From positions 10,995 to 54,070 of the forward strand of contig JAHEBA010000011.1 of assembly GCA_024642465.1 (NCBI GenBank): DNA of 43,076 nt. The letters run 5' to 3'. The DNA is from Alphaproteobacteria bacterium. GTDB lineage: Bacteria; Pseudomonadota; Alphaproteobacteria; Rhizobiales; Aestuariivirgaceae. Position 1 is the stretch's first letter. The number at the start of each line of letters is the position of its first letter. Below, one piece after another: positions 7,995 through 15,862 of the stretch. A program made the translations under genes and the position numbers. The notes under the pieces are model-generated. The model had not been told where the DNA came from, did no database searches, and saw nothing but the letters and a program-made list of their open reading frames with translations.

Positions 7995-9513
7995 TCACCT
8001 GCTCGATGGCCTGATGGCCAATGCGCAGCCGGAGCACGTGTTTGCCCGCCTGCCGGATGGGCGCACCTACACCTACCAGGACGTGGTTGACGTGTCCGCG
8101 CGTTTCGCCAACCGTCTGGTTGCGCTCGGCGTGCAGCCTGGCGATCGCGTGGCCGTGCAGGTGCCGAAGTCGATCGAGGCGGTGACGCTCTACCTCGGCA
8201 CGGTGCGCGCAGGCGCAGTCTTCCTGCCGCTCAACACTGCCTATACCCCGTCGGAGATCGAGTACTTCCTCGGCAATGCCACGCCGTCAGTGTTCGTGTG
8301 CGATCCGAAGGATGCCGGCAGCTACACCGATCTCGCCGCAAGGCTTGGCGTGCATCTCGAGACCATGGGCGTCTGGAAAAGCCACGGCGAGTCTGCCGGC
8401 ACGCTGGCCGACGCGGCGCTCGAGGCATCGGCCGCGTTTGCAGATATCGACCGTGGACCTGATGACCTCGCCGCGATCCTTTATACCTCCGGCACCACCG
8501 GGCGGTCGAAGGGCGCCATGCTGACCCACGACAACCTGCTGTCCAACGCCGTGGTGCTGAAGGATCTGTGGCGCTTCACGGCGGATGACGTGCTGCTGCA
8601 CGCGCTTCCCGTGTTCCACACCCACGGCCTGTTCGTGGCCACCAACACCATCATGCGGGCGGGCGCAGGCATGGTCTTCCTGTCCGGCTTCAACAACGAC
8701 CAGGTCATCCACTACCTGCCCGAATGCACCGCCATGATGGGCGTGCCGACCTTCTACACCCGGCTTCTGGACGACCCGCGTTTCACGAAGGAACTGGTCA
8801 GTCACATGCGGTTGTTCGTGTCCGGCTCCGCGCCGCTGCTCGCCGAGACCCACGTCGAATTCGAGGCCCGCACCGGTCATCGAATTCTGGAGCGCTACGG
8901 CATGACCGAGACCAACATGAACACCTCCAACCCCTATGACGGCGACCGCCGCGCCGGTACCGTCGGCTTCCCGCTGCCGGGGGTGGACCTTCGCGTCTGC
9001 GACCCCGACACCGGCAAGCCGGTACCTGACGGTGAGATCGGCATGATCGAGGTTCGGGGTCCGAACGTGTTCGCCGGTTACTGGCAGATGCCGGAGAAGA
9101 CAAAGGAAGAGTTCCGCGATGACGGGTTCTTCATCACCGGCGACCTCGGCAAGATCGACGCAGACGGCTATGTGCACATCGTCGGGCGCGGCAAGGACCT
9201 GATCATCTCCGGCGGCTATAACATCTATCCGAAGGAAATCGAGTTGCTGCTGGACGAACAGGACGGCGTGCTCGAGTCGGCCGTCATCGGCGTGCCGCAT
9301 CCGGACTTCGGCGAAGGCGTCGTCGGCGTGATCGTGCCGCTCAAACAAGCCCACGTCGAAGAAGCATCGATCATGGAGGCGATCAAGGACAAGATCGCCC
9401 GCTTCAAGCAGCCGAAGAAGCTGTATGTCGTCGACGAGTTGCCGCGCAACACCATGGGCAAGGTTCAGAAAAACATCCTGCGGGACCGGTACGCCGGCAC
9501 GTTCGCAAGCTGA
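7987..9513 (+). CDS. matB: Malonyl-CoA synthetase (AMP-forming)
   Basis: This 508-residue member of the ANL superfamily adenylates malonate and ligates it to CoA. The P-loop-like motif LYTSGTTGRSKGAML (about 157-171), the YGMTET motif, TGDLGKID, and the C-terminal adenylation Lys in RNTMGKVQK are all present. MatB-specific features are LPVFHTHGLFVATN and LDEQDGVLESAVIGVPHPDFGEG. The ATG at 7987 lies within the end of matA, and a longer in-frame reading back to 7861 is only matA overlap. Position directly after the TRAP genes and matA makes malonate the confident substrate, although some MatB enzymes accept methylmalonate. Confidence 0.93.
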   Translation: MANHLLDGLMANAQPEHVFARLPDGRTYTYQDVVDVSARFANRLVALGVQPGDRVAVQVPKSIEAVTLYLGTVRAGAVFLPLNTAYTPSEIEYFLGNATPSVFVCDPKDAGSYTDLAARLGVHLETMGVWKSHGESAGTLADAALEASAAFADIDRGPDDLAAILYTSGTTGRSKGAMLTHDNLLSNAVVLKDLWRFTADDVLLHALPVFHTHGLFVATNTIMRAGAGMVFLSGFNNDQVIHYLPECTAMMGVPTFYTRLLDDPRFTKELVSHMRLFVSGSAPLLAETHVEFEARTGHRILERYGMTETNMNTSNPYDGDRRAGTVGFPLPGVDLRVCDPDTGKPVPDGEIGMIEVRGPNVFAGYWQMPEKTKEEFRDDGFFITGDLGKIDADGYVHIVGRGKDLIISGGYNIYPKEIELLLDEQDGVLESAVIGVPHPDFGEGVVGVIVPLKQAHVEEASIMEAIKDKIARFKQPKKLYVVDELPRNTMGKVQKNILRDRYAGTFAS

Positions 9514-9933
9514 CTGGCTGTCCCTAGTTGCAGGCAATCGCCGTGCCGTCGATCACGTTTGTCGCTATGCCGCCGTCGCAGTTGGTGTTGAAACACAGCC
9601 TTGTCAACTCGCCAATGCTGTGAACCCGGACGGCTGGCGCAACCCATGCTCTGGACGCGCCCCTGGCGGATTCTCCAACGTCTTGTGTTCTTCTCATCGT
9701 TGCCCGGCTGCCTGAGGCCACCGCGTCGGCAAGGTTCGCGCCACCCGCGAATCTCTATTCCTTAAACAACTATAGGTAGATTAAACTAAAAAATACACTA
9801 TAACGTTGCATGACTACGTTGGCTTCGCCAGCCAGATTGACGGCGCCTGAACCCGTTACGTGCATTGACGAACAGGTGCTGATCTGCACGACTTGACGTC
9901 TCGCCAATGGCACACCCCCGACCGGAGGATCAC
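9514..9933. other. Intergenic region, AT-rich block, no convincing gene
   Basis: About 420 bp separate matB from the metallohydrolase gene. Positions 9761-9800 are markedly AT-rich against a GC-rich background and probably hold the promoter of the downstream gene. The only possible coding sequence is a short minus-strand ORF listed separately. No terminator with a T-tract was seen after matB. Confidence 0.5.
9524..9721 (-). CDS. Doubtful small ORF or gene remnant, unknown
   Basis: This 65-codon ORF starts at GTG. Its last 20 residues (CFNTNCDGGIATNVIDGTAI followed by ACN and a stop) look more protein-like than random shadow translation and include three cysteines. No family is recognised. 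The N-terminal half is low in complexity (Arg, Ala, Ser), there is no good ribosome-binding site, and the frame is closed by a TAG shortly upstream. It could be the 3' end of a decayed gene. Confidence 0.2.
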   Translation of the reverse strand: MASGSRATMRRTQDVGESARGASRAWVAPAVRVHSIGELTRLCFNTNCDGGIATNVIDGTAIACN

Positions 9934-11529
9934 GTGACAATCGAGCTTTCTTTCCACGGCGCTGCAAGAACGGTCACCGGTTCCTGCTTCCGGCTGAAAT
10001 CCAGATCGGGCACCATCCTTGTCGACTGCGGCCTGTTTCAGGGCTCGAAAACCCTGCGCGAACTCAACTACCAGCCGTTCCCGTTCCGGCCGGCGGACAT
10101 CGACGCCGTCGTGCTGACCCACGCACACATCGACCACAGCGGCCTCTTGCCGAAGCTGTCGCGGCTGGGCTTCAAGGGCACCATCCACACCACCGTGCCC
10201 ACCGTTGACCTGTGCTCTGTCATGCTGCCGGACTCAGGCCACATCCAGGAATCCGAGGTCGAACGCCTCAACCGCCGCAACCGGCAGCGCGGCCGCAAGC
10301 TGGTTGAGCCGATCTACACCCTGCGCGATGCGCTGGCCTGCATGGACCAGTTCGCCGGCCATGACTACGAGACCTGGGTAGAGGTAATACCCGGCGTGCG
10401 GGTGAGGTTCTGGAACGCCGGCCACATGCTGGGGTCATCTTCCGTGGAAGTGCAGGTGTCGGATGGCGGCTGCAAGCCCGTCACCCTCTTCTTCTCCGGC
10501 GACATCGGCCCGGAACAGAAGCTGTTGCAACCCGACCCAGAAGCTCCGGCGGGATATGACTACCTGCTGTGCGAAAGCACGTTTGGCGCTACCGACCGAG
10601 ATTCTATCACGCCGGAGGCCCGCCGCGCCCAACTGGCCAGGCACGTCCGGTCAGCCGCCGAAAAGCGCGGTGCCCTGCTGATCCCCTCGTTTGCGGTGGA
10701 GCGCACCCAGGAGGTCGTCACCGACCTGATGCTGCTGATGCACAATGGTGAAGCCCCGGCCGCACCAGTGTTCATCGACAGCCCACTTGCCCACCGCGCC
10801 ACCGACATCTTCCTCAAGCATGCAGACATGCTGGAAAACAGCGCCGCGCTCAAGGCGGCGCTCAACTCGCCCAACCTGCAGTTCTCCGAAAGCGTCGAGG
10901 ACTCCAAGGCCATCGGCCGCCTCAGCGGCTATCACGTCATCATCTCGGCAAGCGGCATGTGCGACGCAGGCCGCATCCGCCATCACCTGAAGAACCATCT
11001 GTACCGGCCCAACGCCACTGTGCTGATGGTGGGCTACCAGGCCCAGGGCACGCTGGGCCGCATTCTCATGGAAGGCGCCAAAACCGTGAAGATCCACGGC
11101 GAGGAAGTGAACGTCGAAGCCTCCATAGAACACATCAACAGCTATTCCGGCCATGCCGACGGGCCTGAACTGGAACAGTGGATTGCCGAACGGCTGCCGG
11201 TCCACCGCAACCTGTTCCTCACCCACGGCGAGGAAGAGGGCATGACCGGGCTTGCCGGGCGCGTTGCCGGCAAGCTGCTGCCGTCGGAGCGCATCATCAC
11301 GCCCGAGATCGATGATGCATTCAGGCTCGACGGCGAAGTGGCGCGCCAGATCGACAGTGAAATCCACCGCCAGATCGATCCGCCCGAAGCTGCCCGCGAG
11401 CCAGACTGGAACAACGAGCTGACCCAGCTGATGTTCGATATCGATGCGGCCCTCGACAAGCAGGCCGGCGGGCGCAACCGGTCGAAGCTGATCAGACGCC
11501 TGCGCCAGGCACTCGAGCAGGCACGCTGA
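9934..11529 (+). CDS. Metallo-beta-lactamase/beta-CASP family RNA-processing-type hydrolase
   Basis: The 531-residue protein has an MBL domain with the zinc motif THAHIDHSG (HxHxDH), a further His in WNAGHMLGSS and the Asp in FSGDIGPE. A beta-CASP insertion follows, including LLIPSFAVERTQE, ASGMCDAGRIRHHL and the C-terminal SYSGHADGPEL and LTHGEEE. This is the architecture of the CPSF73/YSH1-like bacterial proteins (TTHA0252 type) that act as RNA exo- or endonucleases. I chose GTG 9934 because GGAGG lies 6 bases upstream and homologues begin about here (TIELSFHGAARTVTGSC). An in-frame ATG at 9907 has no ribosome-binding site. The last 38 bp overlap the end of the convergent transporter gene. 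RNA substrate unknown. Confidence 0.88.
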   Translation: MTIELSFHGAARTVTGSCFRLKSRSGTILVDCGLFQGSKTLRELNYQPFPFRPADIDAVVLTHAHIDHSGLLPKLSRLGFKGTIHTTVPTVDLCSVMLPDSGHIQESEVERLNRRNRQRGRKLVEPIYTLRDALACMDQFAGHDYETWVEVIPGVRVRFWNAGHMLGSSSVEVQVSDGGCKPVTLFFSGDIGPEQKLLQPDPEAPAGYDYLLCESTFGATDRDSITPEARRAQLARHVRSAAEKRGALLIPSFAVERTQEVVTDLMLLMHNGEAPAAPVFIDSPLAHRATDIFLKHADMLENSAALKAALNSPNLQFSESVEDSKAIGRLSGYHVIISASGMCDAGRIRHHLKNHLYRPNATVLMVGYQAQGTLGRILMEGAKTVKIHGEEVNVEASIEHINSYSGHADGPELEQWIAERLPVHRNLFLTHGEEEGMTGLAGRVAGKLLPSERIITPEIDDAFRLDGEVARQIDSEIHRQIDPPEAAREPDWNNELTQLMFDIDAALDKQAGGRNRSKLIRRLRQALEQAR

Positions 11530-12406
11530 TTTCCGGCTGCTGCGCCCGCGCCAGCTTCCGTTCCCGGTGCGCAATGTAGGTACTGGCCGCAAGGATAAGC
11601 CCGCCGCCGGCGAACACCCACACGCTGGGGGTCTCGGCAAACAGCAGGAAGCCGAAGGCGCTGGTCCAGACCAGTTGCAGGAAGGTGACCGGCTGGACGA
11701 CCGTGATGTCGGCAATCCCGTACGACCGCGTCAGGCAGTAATGGCCCGCCGTCGCCCCCACGGTAGCCGCGGCCAGCCAGGCAACCTGCATGGCACTTGG
11801 CGTCTGCCAGTTCGCGACCGCCACCGGCGACAGCACCGCGAGGCAGACGAAGTTCAGCATGATCACGATCATCGCCGGGGTATCGACCTGCGTGAGCCGC
11901 TTCACCATCAGCATGGCGATTGCGAACAGCGGCGTTGAGGCAAGCTGTGCCAGCTGGCCCGATGACAGCGTCTCAAATCCCGGACGCAGGATCAGGTAGA
12001 CACCGGCAAGGCCTGTGATCACCGCCCCGATCCGCCGCAGCTGGATCTGCTCGCCGAACATCAGTACCGCACCGATGGTCATGAAAATCGGCGTCGTGTA
12101 GCCGATTGCCGTTACCTCGGCCATCGGGATCCGCACCATGGCATAGAACCACAACAGCACGCCAAGTCCGTGAAAGGTGCCTCGCACGATGTGCAGGAAG
12201 AGCAACCTGCCGGTCGGAAACCTGAACCCTGCCCGCATCAGCAGCGGCGCCAGGAAGACGATGCCCATCGCATAACGCACCGTGGCCGAAACGGCCGACG
12301 GCAGGTCCGGCCCGACGTGACGGACGGATGCCATCACGCCGGTAAAGCACATGCCCGACAGCACCATCCACCCCATGCCTCGCAGGTTGTCGCTTGCCAC
12401 CGGCAT
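11492..12406 (-). CDS. EamA/DMT-family permease (drug/metabolite exporter type)
   Basis: This 304-residue inner-membrane protein has ten hydrophobic segments arranged as two EamA repeats. The first repeat ends with YTTPIFMTIGAVLMFGEQ and the second with LQLVWTSAFGFLLFAETPS, the characteristic helix with a conserved Glu before the last helix pair. Family members export amino acids, nucleosides or other small metabolites, and the substrate cannot be predicted. The gene is convergent with the metallohydrolase gene and its coding sequence overlaps that gene's 3' end by 38 bp. No operon partner is apparent. Confidence 0.88.
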   Translation of the reverse strand: MPVASDNLRGMGWMVLSGMCFTGVMASVRHVGPDLPSAVSATVRYAMGIVFLAPLLMRAGFRFPTGRLLFLHIVRGTFHGLGVLLWFYAMVRIPMAEVTAIGYTTPIFMTIGAVLMFGEQIQLRRIGAVITGLAGVYLILRPGFETLSSGQLAQLASTPLFAIAMLMVKRLTQVDTPAMIVIMLNFVCLAVLSPVAVANWQTPSAMQVAWLAAATVGATAGHYCLTRSYGIADITVVQPVTFLQLVWTSAFGFLLFAETPSVWVFAGGGLILAASTYIAHRERKLARAQQPEISVPARVPGAGV

Positions 12407-12541
12407 GTCTGGCTGCCCCTCCCATCAAAGTATGATGACTGGTTGAATCGGCAGTGATCGTATAGGGCTTGGATCAACTCGACCATGCCATTGCCGCATG
12501 CATCCCATGCCGCAGACACCATGCTGGAAAGACGGAAACCG

Positions 12542-13315
12542 ATGACCGACCACAAAAATTCAGACGCCCAGATGCGCTCTTCGACCTACACGCTTCCCGC
12601 TCTGGACCAGGAATTCCTGCTGGGTGATTCAACCCGCGGCATCCGCTTCATGCTCGAATACATGAAAGCGGAAGAGCACCTACGCAACTGGGGCGTCCGC
12701 ACCACCATCGTCGCCTTCGGCTCGGCCCGCGTAAAAGAGGACGACGCGGGCCGGCGCGGGCACTGGTACCGTTCGGCGATGGAGCTTGGCCATATCGTGT
12801 CCGAGCGCGGCGGCGCACTGAAACACAACGACGGCAAGCGCGACAACGTCATCGCCACCGGCGGCGGTCCGGGCATCATGGAAGCGGCCAACCGCGGCGC
12901 CATCATGGCTGGCGCCCCCACCATCGGGTTCAACATCACCCTGCCTCATGAGCAGGAGCCGAATGCCTGGTCCACGCCCGACCTCACCTTCAATTTCCAC
13001 TACTTCGCCATGCGCAAGATGCACCTGGCCATGCGCTCCAACGGCTTGTGCGTGTTTCCCGGCGGCTTTGGCACCATGGACGAGCTGTTCGAGATCCTCA
13101 CCCTGGTCCAGACCAACAAGATGAAGAAGATTCCGATCATCCTGTTTGACCGGAAATTCTGGTCATCGGCGGTCAACCTGCAGGTCTTGCTCGACGCCGG
13201 CACCATCTCGCCCGGCGACGAACAGTTGTTTCACTATGCCGAGACAGCCGACGAGGCCTGGCACCACCTTGTGGCTGGAGGCATTCTCGAAGGGACGCCA
13301 CTTCAGGCCGACTGA
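12542..13315 (+). CDS. LOG-family protein (TIGR00730, nucleoside 5'-monophosphate phosphoribohydrolase type)
   Basis: The 257-residue Rossmann-fold protein carries the two diagnostic motifs GGGPGIMEAANRGA and FPGGFGTMDELFE. The second holds the PGGxGTxxE nucleotide-phosphate binding and catalytic residues. LOG proteins cleave the N-glycosidic bond of nucleotides, and the plant members release active cytokinins. This longer form with an N-terminal extension is common in alphaproteobacteria and is probably a nucleotide-salvage or homeostasis enzyme. The start is uncertain: ATG 12542 has a GGAAA-like site upstream, while in-frame ATGs at 12521 and 12485 are also possible. It is transcribed alone. 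Confidence 0.85.
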   Translation: MTDHKNSDAQMRSSTYTLPALDQEFLLGDSTRGIRFMLEYMKAEEHLRNWGVRTTIVAFGSARVKEDDAGRRGHWYRSAMELGHIVSERGGALKHNDGKRDNVIATGGGPGIMEAANRGAIMAGAPTIGFNITLPHEQEPNAWSTPDLTFNFHYFAMRKMHLAMRSNGLCVFPGGFGTMDELFEILTLVQTNKMKKIPIILFDRKFWSSAVNLQVLLDAGTISPGDEQLFHYAETADEAWHHLVAGGILEGTPLQAD

Positions 13316-13454
13316 GCCCATCTAAACCGCTTGTTCACCATATTCGTTCATTGTTGCCCGTGAAGTTTCGTCAGTGAGTGCGGGCCGCACCCCTCCCCAG
13401 CCGGGAACCGGGACCATGTGCCGCCCGACGTTAAGGTAATCGGGTCCGACCTGC

Positions 13455-14843
13455 ATGTCCGGCAAGGCAAACAGCACGAATACCGTCCTGATCATCGAGG
13501 ATCGTCCGTCTGTCGCAAGCGTCTACCGCAGCCATCTGGAAGCCAGTGGCTATGCCTGCGAACTGGCGGCTGACCACGCCGCGGCGCTTGAGTTGATCGC
13601 CCGCAAGCAACCGTTCGCCGTGCTTGCATCGCTTGAACTGGCCAACTGCCAACCGGCCAGCCTGATCGACGCGTTGTGCAGCGCTGCTGCCGATGCCGCC
13701 GTCATCGTGATTGCCGCCAATGCCTCGATCAATGCCGCCGTCGACGCGATGCGCGCCGGTGCATGGGATTATCTGGTCACGCCGGTTTCCCGCAACCGGT
13801 TGCTCACCACTTTGACCAATGCCGACCAACGCGCCAGGGCCACTGCAGCAGCCAGCGGGCCGCGCACCTCCGGCCAACCCGCCCACTCCCGTCAGTCCAC
13901 TATGCGCATGATCGGTTCATCCACGATCATGGCCGACACCCAGCGCCAGATCGCTGCCATTGCGGCATCCAGCGCGCCCGCCTTCATCACCGGCGAAAGC
14001 GGCACCGGAAAGGAGCTGTGCGCCGAAGCCATTCACGCAGGCTCCCCGCGCGCAGGCAAACCTTTCGTGGCGCTCAACTGCGGCGCCATTCCACGCGACC
14101 TGATGGAGTCGGAGATTTTCGGCCATCTGAAGGGCGCCTTCACCGGCGCCATTTCAGACCGCGAAGGCGCCGCATCCGCCGCCGATGGCGGCACGCTGTT
14201 CCTTGATGAAATCTGCGAAATGGACCTGCAGCTGCAAACCAAGCTGCTGCGCTTCCTGCAGACCGGCACCATCCAGCCGGTCGGTTCTGCCCACACCCGC
14301 AAGGTCGACATCCGCATCATCTGCGCCACCAACCGCAACCCTCACGAGGAGGTCGCCAACGGACGTTTCCGCGAGGACCTGTTCTTCCGGCTGCACGTGC
14401 TGCCCGTCATGCTCGCGCCCCTTCGTGCACGCGGCGGCGACGTGGCCGAACTCGCCGAAGCCTTTCTCGCCCAGTATGCGCGCGAAGAAGGCAAGGCGTT
14501 CGTAAGTTTCTGTCCGGCAGCCCTGGAGCGACTGTCCGCCCACCGCTGGCCCGGCAACGTGCGCGAACTGCAGAATGTCATCCGCCAGGCGGTCGTGCTC
14601 AATGATGGTGAAACTCTCGAGGCACACATGGTGCCGCCCCATGTCGGCCAGGCCCAGGCCCAGGCCGTTTCAGGCTTCGCACCCCAACTCGACGGGCGCC
14701 TGCTGTGGCAGATCGAGCGCGACGTCATCGAGTCTGCAATCGAGCGCTTTGCCGGTTCCATACCGCGCGCCGCACAGGCGCTGGGCATCAGCCCGTCGAC
14801 GATCTACCGCAAGCGCGAAAGCTGGTCTGCCATGCCCGCCTGA
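13455..14843 (+). CDS. Sigma54-dependent NtrC-family activator with degenerate receiver domain
   Basis: The 462-residue protein has a receiver-like domain (about 10-125), a AAA+ domain with Walker A GESGTGKE (180-187), the sigma54-contacting GAFTGA loop (227-232) and Walker B GGTLFLDE (245-252), and a Fis-type helix-turn-helix at the C-terminus (RAAQALGISPSTIYRKRESW). The receiver keeps the acidic pair IIEDRP, but the phosphoacceptor Asp is replaced by Ser59 (VLASLEL), and the conserved Lys is Thr109 (DYLVTPV). It is therefore unlikely to be switched by ordinary phosphorylation. No histidine kinase gene is adjacent. The AAA+ domain looks fully functional, so it should still open sigma54 promoters. 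Target genes are not identifiable here. Confidence 0.9.
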   Translation: MSGKANSTNTVLIIEDRPSVASVYRSHLEASGYACELAADHAAALELIARKQPFAVLASLELANCQPASLIDALCSAAADAAVIVIAANASINAAVDAMRAGAWDYLVTPVSRNRLLTTLTNADQRARATAAASGPRTSGQPAHSRQSTMRMIGSSTIMADTQRQIAAIAASSAPAFITGESGTGKELCAEAIHAGSPRAGKPFVALNCGAIPRDLMESEIFGHLKGAFTGAISDREGAASAADGGTLFLDEICEMDLQLQTKLLRFLQTGTIQPVGSAHTRKVDIRIICATNRNPHEEVANGRFREDLFFRLHVLPVMLAPLRARGGDVAELAEAFLAQYAREEGKAFVSFCPAALERLSAHRWPGNVRELQNVIRQAVVLNDGETLEAHMVPPHVGQAQAQAVSGFAPQLDGRLLWQIERDVIESAIERFAGSIPRAAQALGISPSTIYRKRESWSAMPA

Positions 14844-14860
14844 GAAGGCACGATCAGCCT

Positions 14861-15292
14861 TCAGTCCGCGATGAACATGTCCTCGTCATCGCTCACCCGG
14901 TCACCGAAATGCACCGCGACAAGGCTGACGTCGCCCGACGGGCCCGCCTTCAACCCGTGCACCGTGCCGGCGGGGATGTAGAGGCTGTCATCGGGTGACG
15001 CAATCAGCACATCATCGCCCAGCATCACCTCTGCCTCGCCGCACACGATCGTCCAGTGCTCGGACCGGTGATTGTGGAAGTGCGCCGGCATCGACTGCCC
15101 GGCCTTCACCTCTATGCGCTCGACCCGGTGTCCGCCGCCTTGCGACAGCACCGAGACACAGCCCCAGCCATGGCGCTGACGGGCCTGCCCGCTGAACTCT
15201 TCAACCCTGGGATGATGATCGACGAGCCTTGCTGCCTGCTGCTGCTTCGGCTCAAGCCGCGCAAGCGGAACCACCGGCACGATGCCAGCCAT
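14861..15292 (-). CDS. Stand-alone cupin of the mannose-6-phosphate isomerase type II family
   Basis: The 143-residue single cupin has motif 1 as H71-F-H-N-H75-R-S-E-H79-W and the C-terminal His112 in IPAGTVHGL. The phrase HGWGCVSVLSQG at residues 41-52 and the hR-x-EHW pattern match the C-terminal isomerase domain of bifunctional mannose-1-phosphate guanylyltransferase/mannose-6-phosphate isomerase. Here it exists without the nucleotidyltransferase half. It may be a free-standing isomerase for GDP-mannose-type sugar supply or a sugar-binding cupin of other function. GGGGAG precedes the ATG. It is convergent with the sigma54 activator (18 bp between stops) and may take its control from the palindromes at 15491-15529. 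Confidence 0.75.
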   Translation of the reverse strand: MAGIVPVVPLARLEPKQQQAARLVDHHPRVEEFSGQARQRHGWGCVSVLSQGGGHRVERIEVKAGQSMPAHFHNHRSEHWTIVCGEAEVMLGDDVLIASPDDSLYIPAGTVHGLKAGPSGDVSLVAVHFGDRVSDDEDMFIAD

Positions 15293-15490
15293 GACGCACT
15301 CTCCCCTGATGTCCGGGTGTCCGCTTGACCGTGGCCGAACCCTTTGACCGGGTTTCTGTTACGCACTGGCCGGAAGCACCCGCCTGTTCACCTGAGTAAG
15401 CAGCAAGCCTTGGGCCAATCCGGAGCTGGAACGAAAACGGGGAGAATGTGCCGCTTTTCCGCACACGGCGGGACGGCAGCAGGCAGTAAT
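15293..15490. other. Intergenic leader region upstream of the cupin gene
   Basis: There is no gene here. Together with the palindromes and the small ORF, it makes up the 570 bp between the cupin and acyl-CoA synthetase genes. No clear promoter boxes are seen. Confidence 0.4.
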
Positions 15491-15529
15491 CTTTGCAAAA
15501 TGCAAAGCGCGGTTTGCACTATGCAAACC
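15491..15529. promoter_or_regulatory. Two tandem perfect palindromes, probable double operator
   Basis: CTTTGCA-AAA-TGCAAAG (15491-15507) and GGTTTGCA-CTA-TGCAAACC (15511-15529) are both perfect dyads with a 3-bp centre. Their centres are 21 bp apart, two helical turns. The shared half-site TTTGCA resembles sites of the short-chain acyl-CoA responsive ScfR/PrpR/RamB regulators (TTTGCAAA). No such regulator is encoded in the window. The target could be the cupin gene (200 bp away, minus strand) or the acyl-CoA synthetase (335 bp away, plus strand). Confidence 0.7.
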
Positions 15530-15552
15530 TCGTCGCTGAAATTGATGCAGGC

Positions 15553-15708
15553 TTATTTACGGTCGGCGCCGGATTCCATCGCCTTGAGAAGGTGCATGAC
15601 CTCCTTGAGCTCCGGCGATATGTCCTTGTGGCGGCGGGCGTCGTCGGCGTTGCCAGCTTGGCCGTTGCCGTCGGTGGTCTCATCCGCTATGCGGTTTACG
15701 CTGTACAT
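15553..15708 (-). CDS. Small hydrophilic protein of 51 residues, unknown function
   Basis: An ATG at 15708 opens a 52-codon frame (TAA at 15555-15553) whose product is acidic in its first half (IADETTDGNGQAGNADDA) and ends in a probable amphipathic helix (ISPELKEVMHLLKAMESGAD). The codon pattern is coding-like and the antisense frame is less plausible. A purine-rich AAAGG stands about 12 bases upstream, somewhat far for a ribosome-binding site. No family is recognised. It is divergent from the acyl-CoA synthetase gene, and the tandem palindromes lie just beyond its 3' end. Confidence 0.5.
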   Translation of the reverse strand: MYSVNRIADETTDGNGQAGNADDARRHKDISPELKEVMHLLKAMESGADRK

Positions 15709-15862
15709 TAATCCCAGCCTTTCAAATCTGCCTGGAAGCCAAGTCTAGTGCCTGACCTCCTAACGAACCTCTAATCATGCCGGAAGGTTGTCGCCGTCCG
15801 GAATCCGGCGATTGATCTAGGCGCGCATCCCGGCAGAAATTGGACAGGGAGAAGACGAAACT

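Noticed and set aside
8287..9537. Long minus-strand ORF of 416 codons opposite matB
   Set aside because: Antisense shadow; repetitive His/Val/Asp-rich translation typical of reversed ligase sequence.
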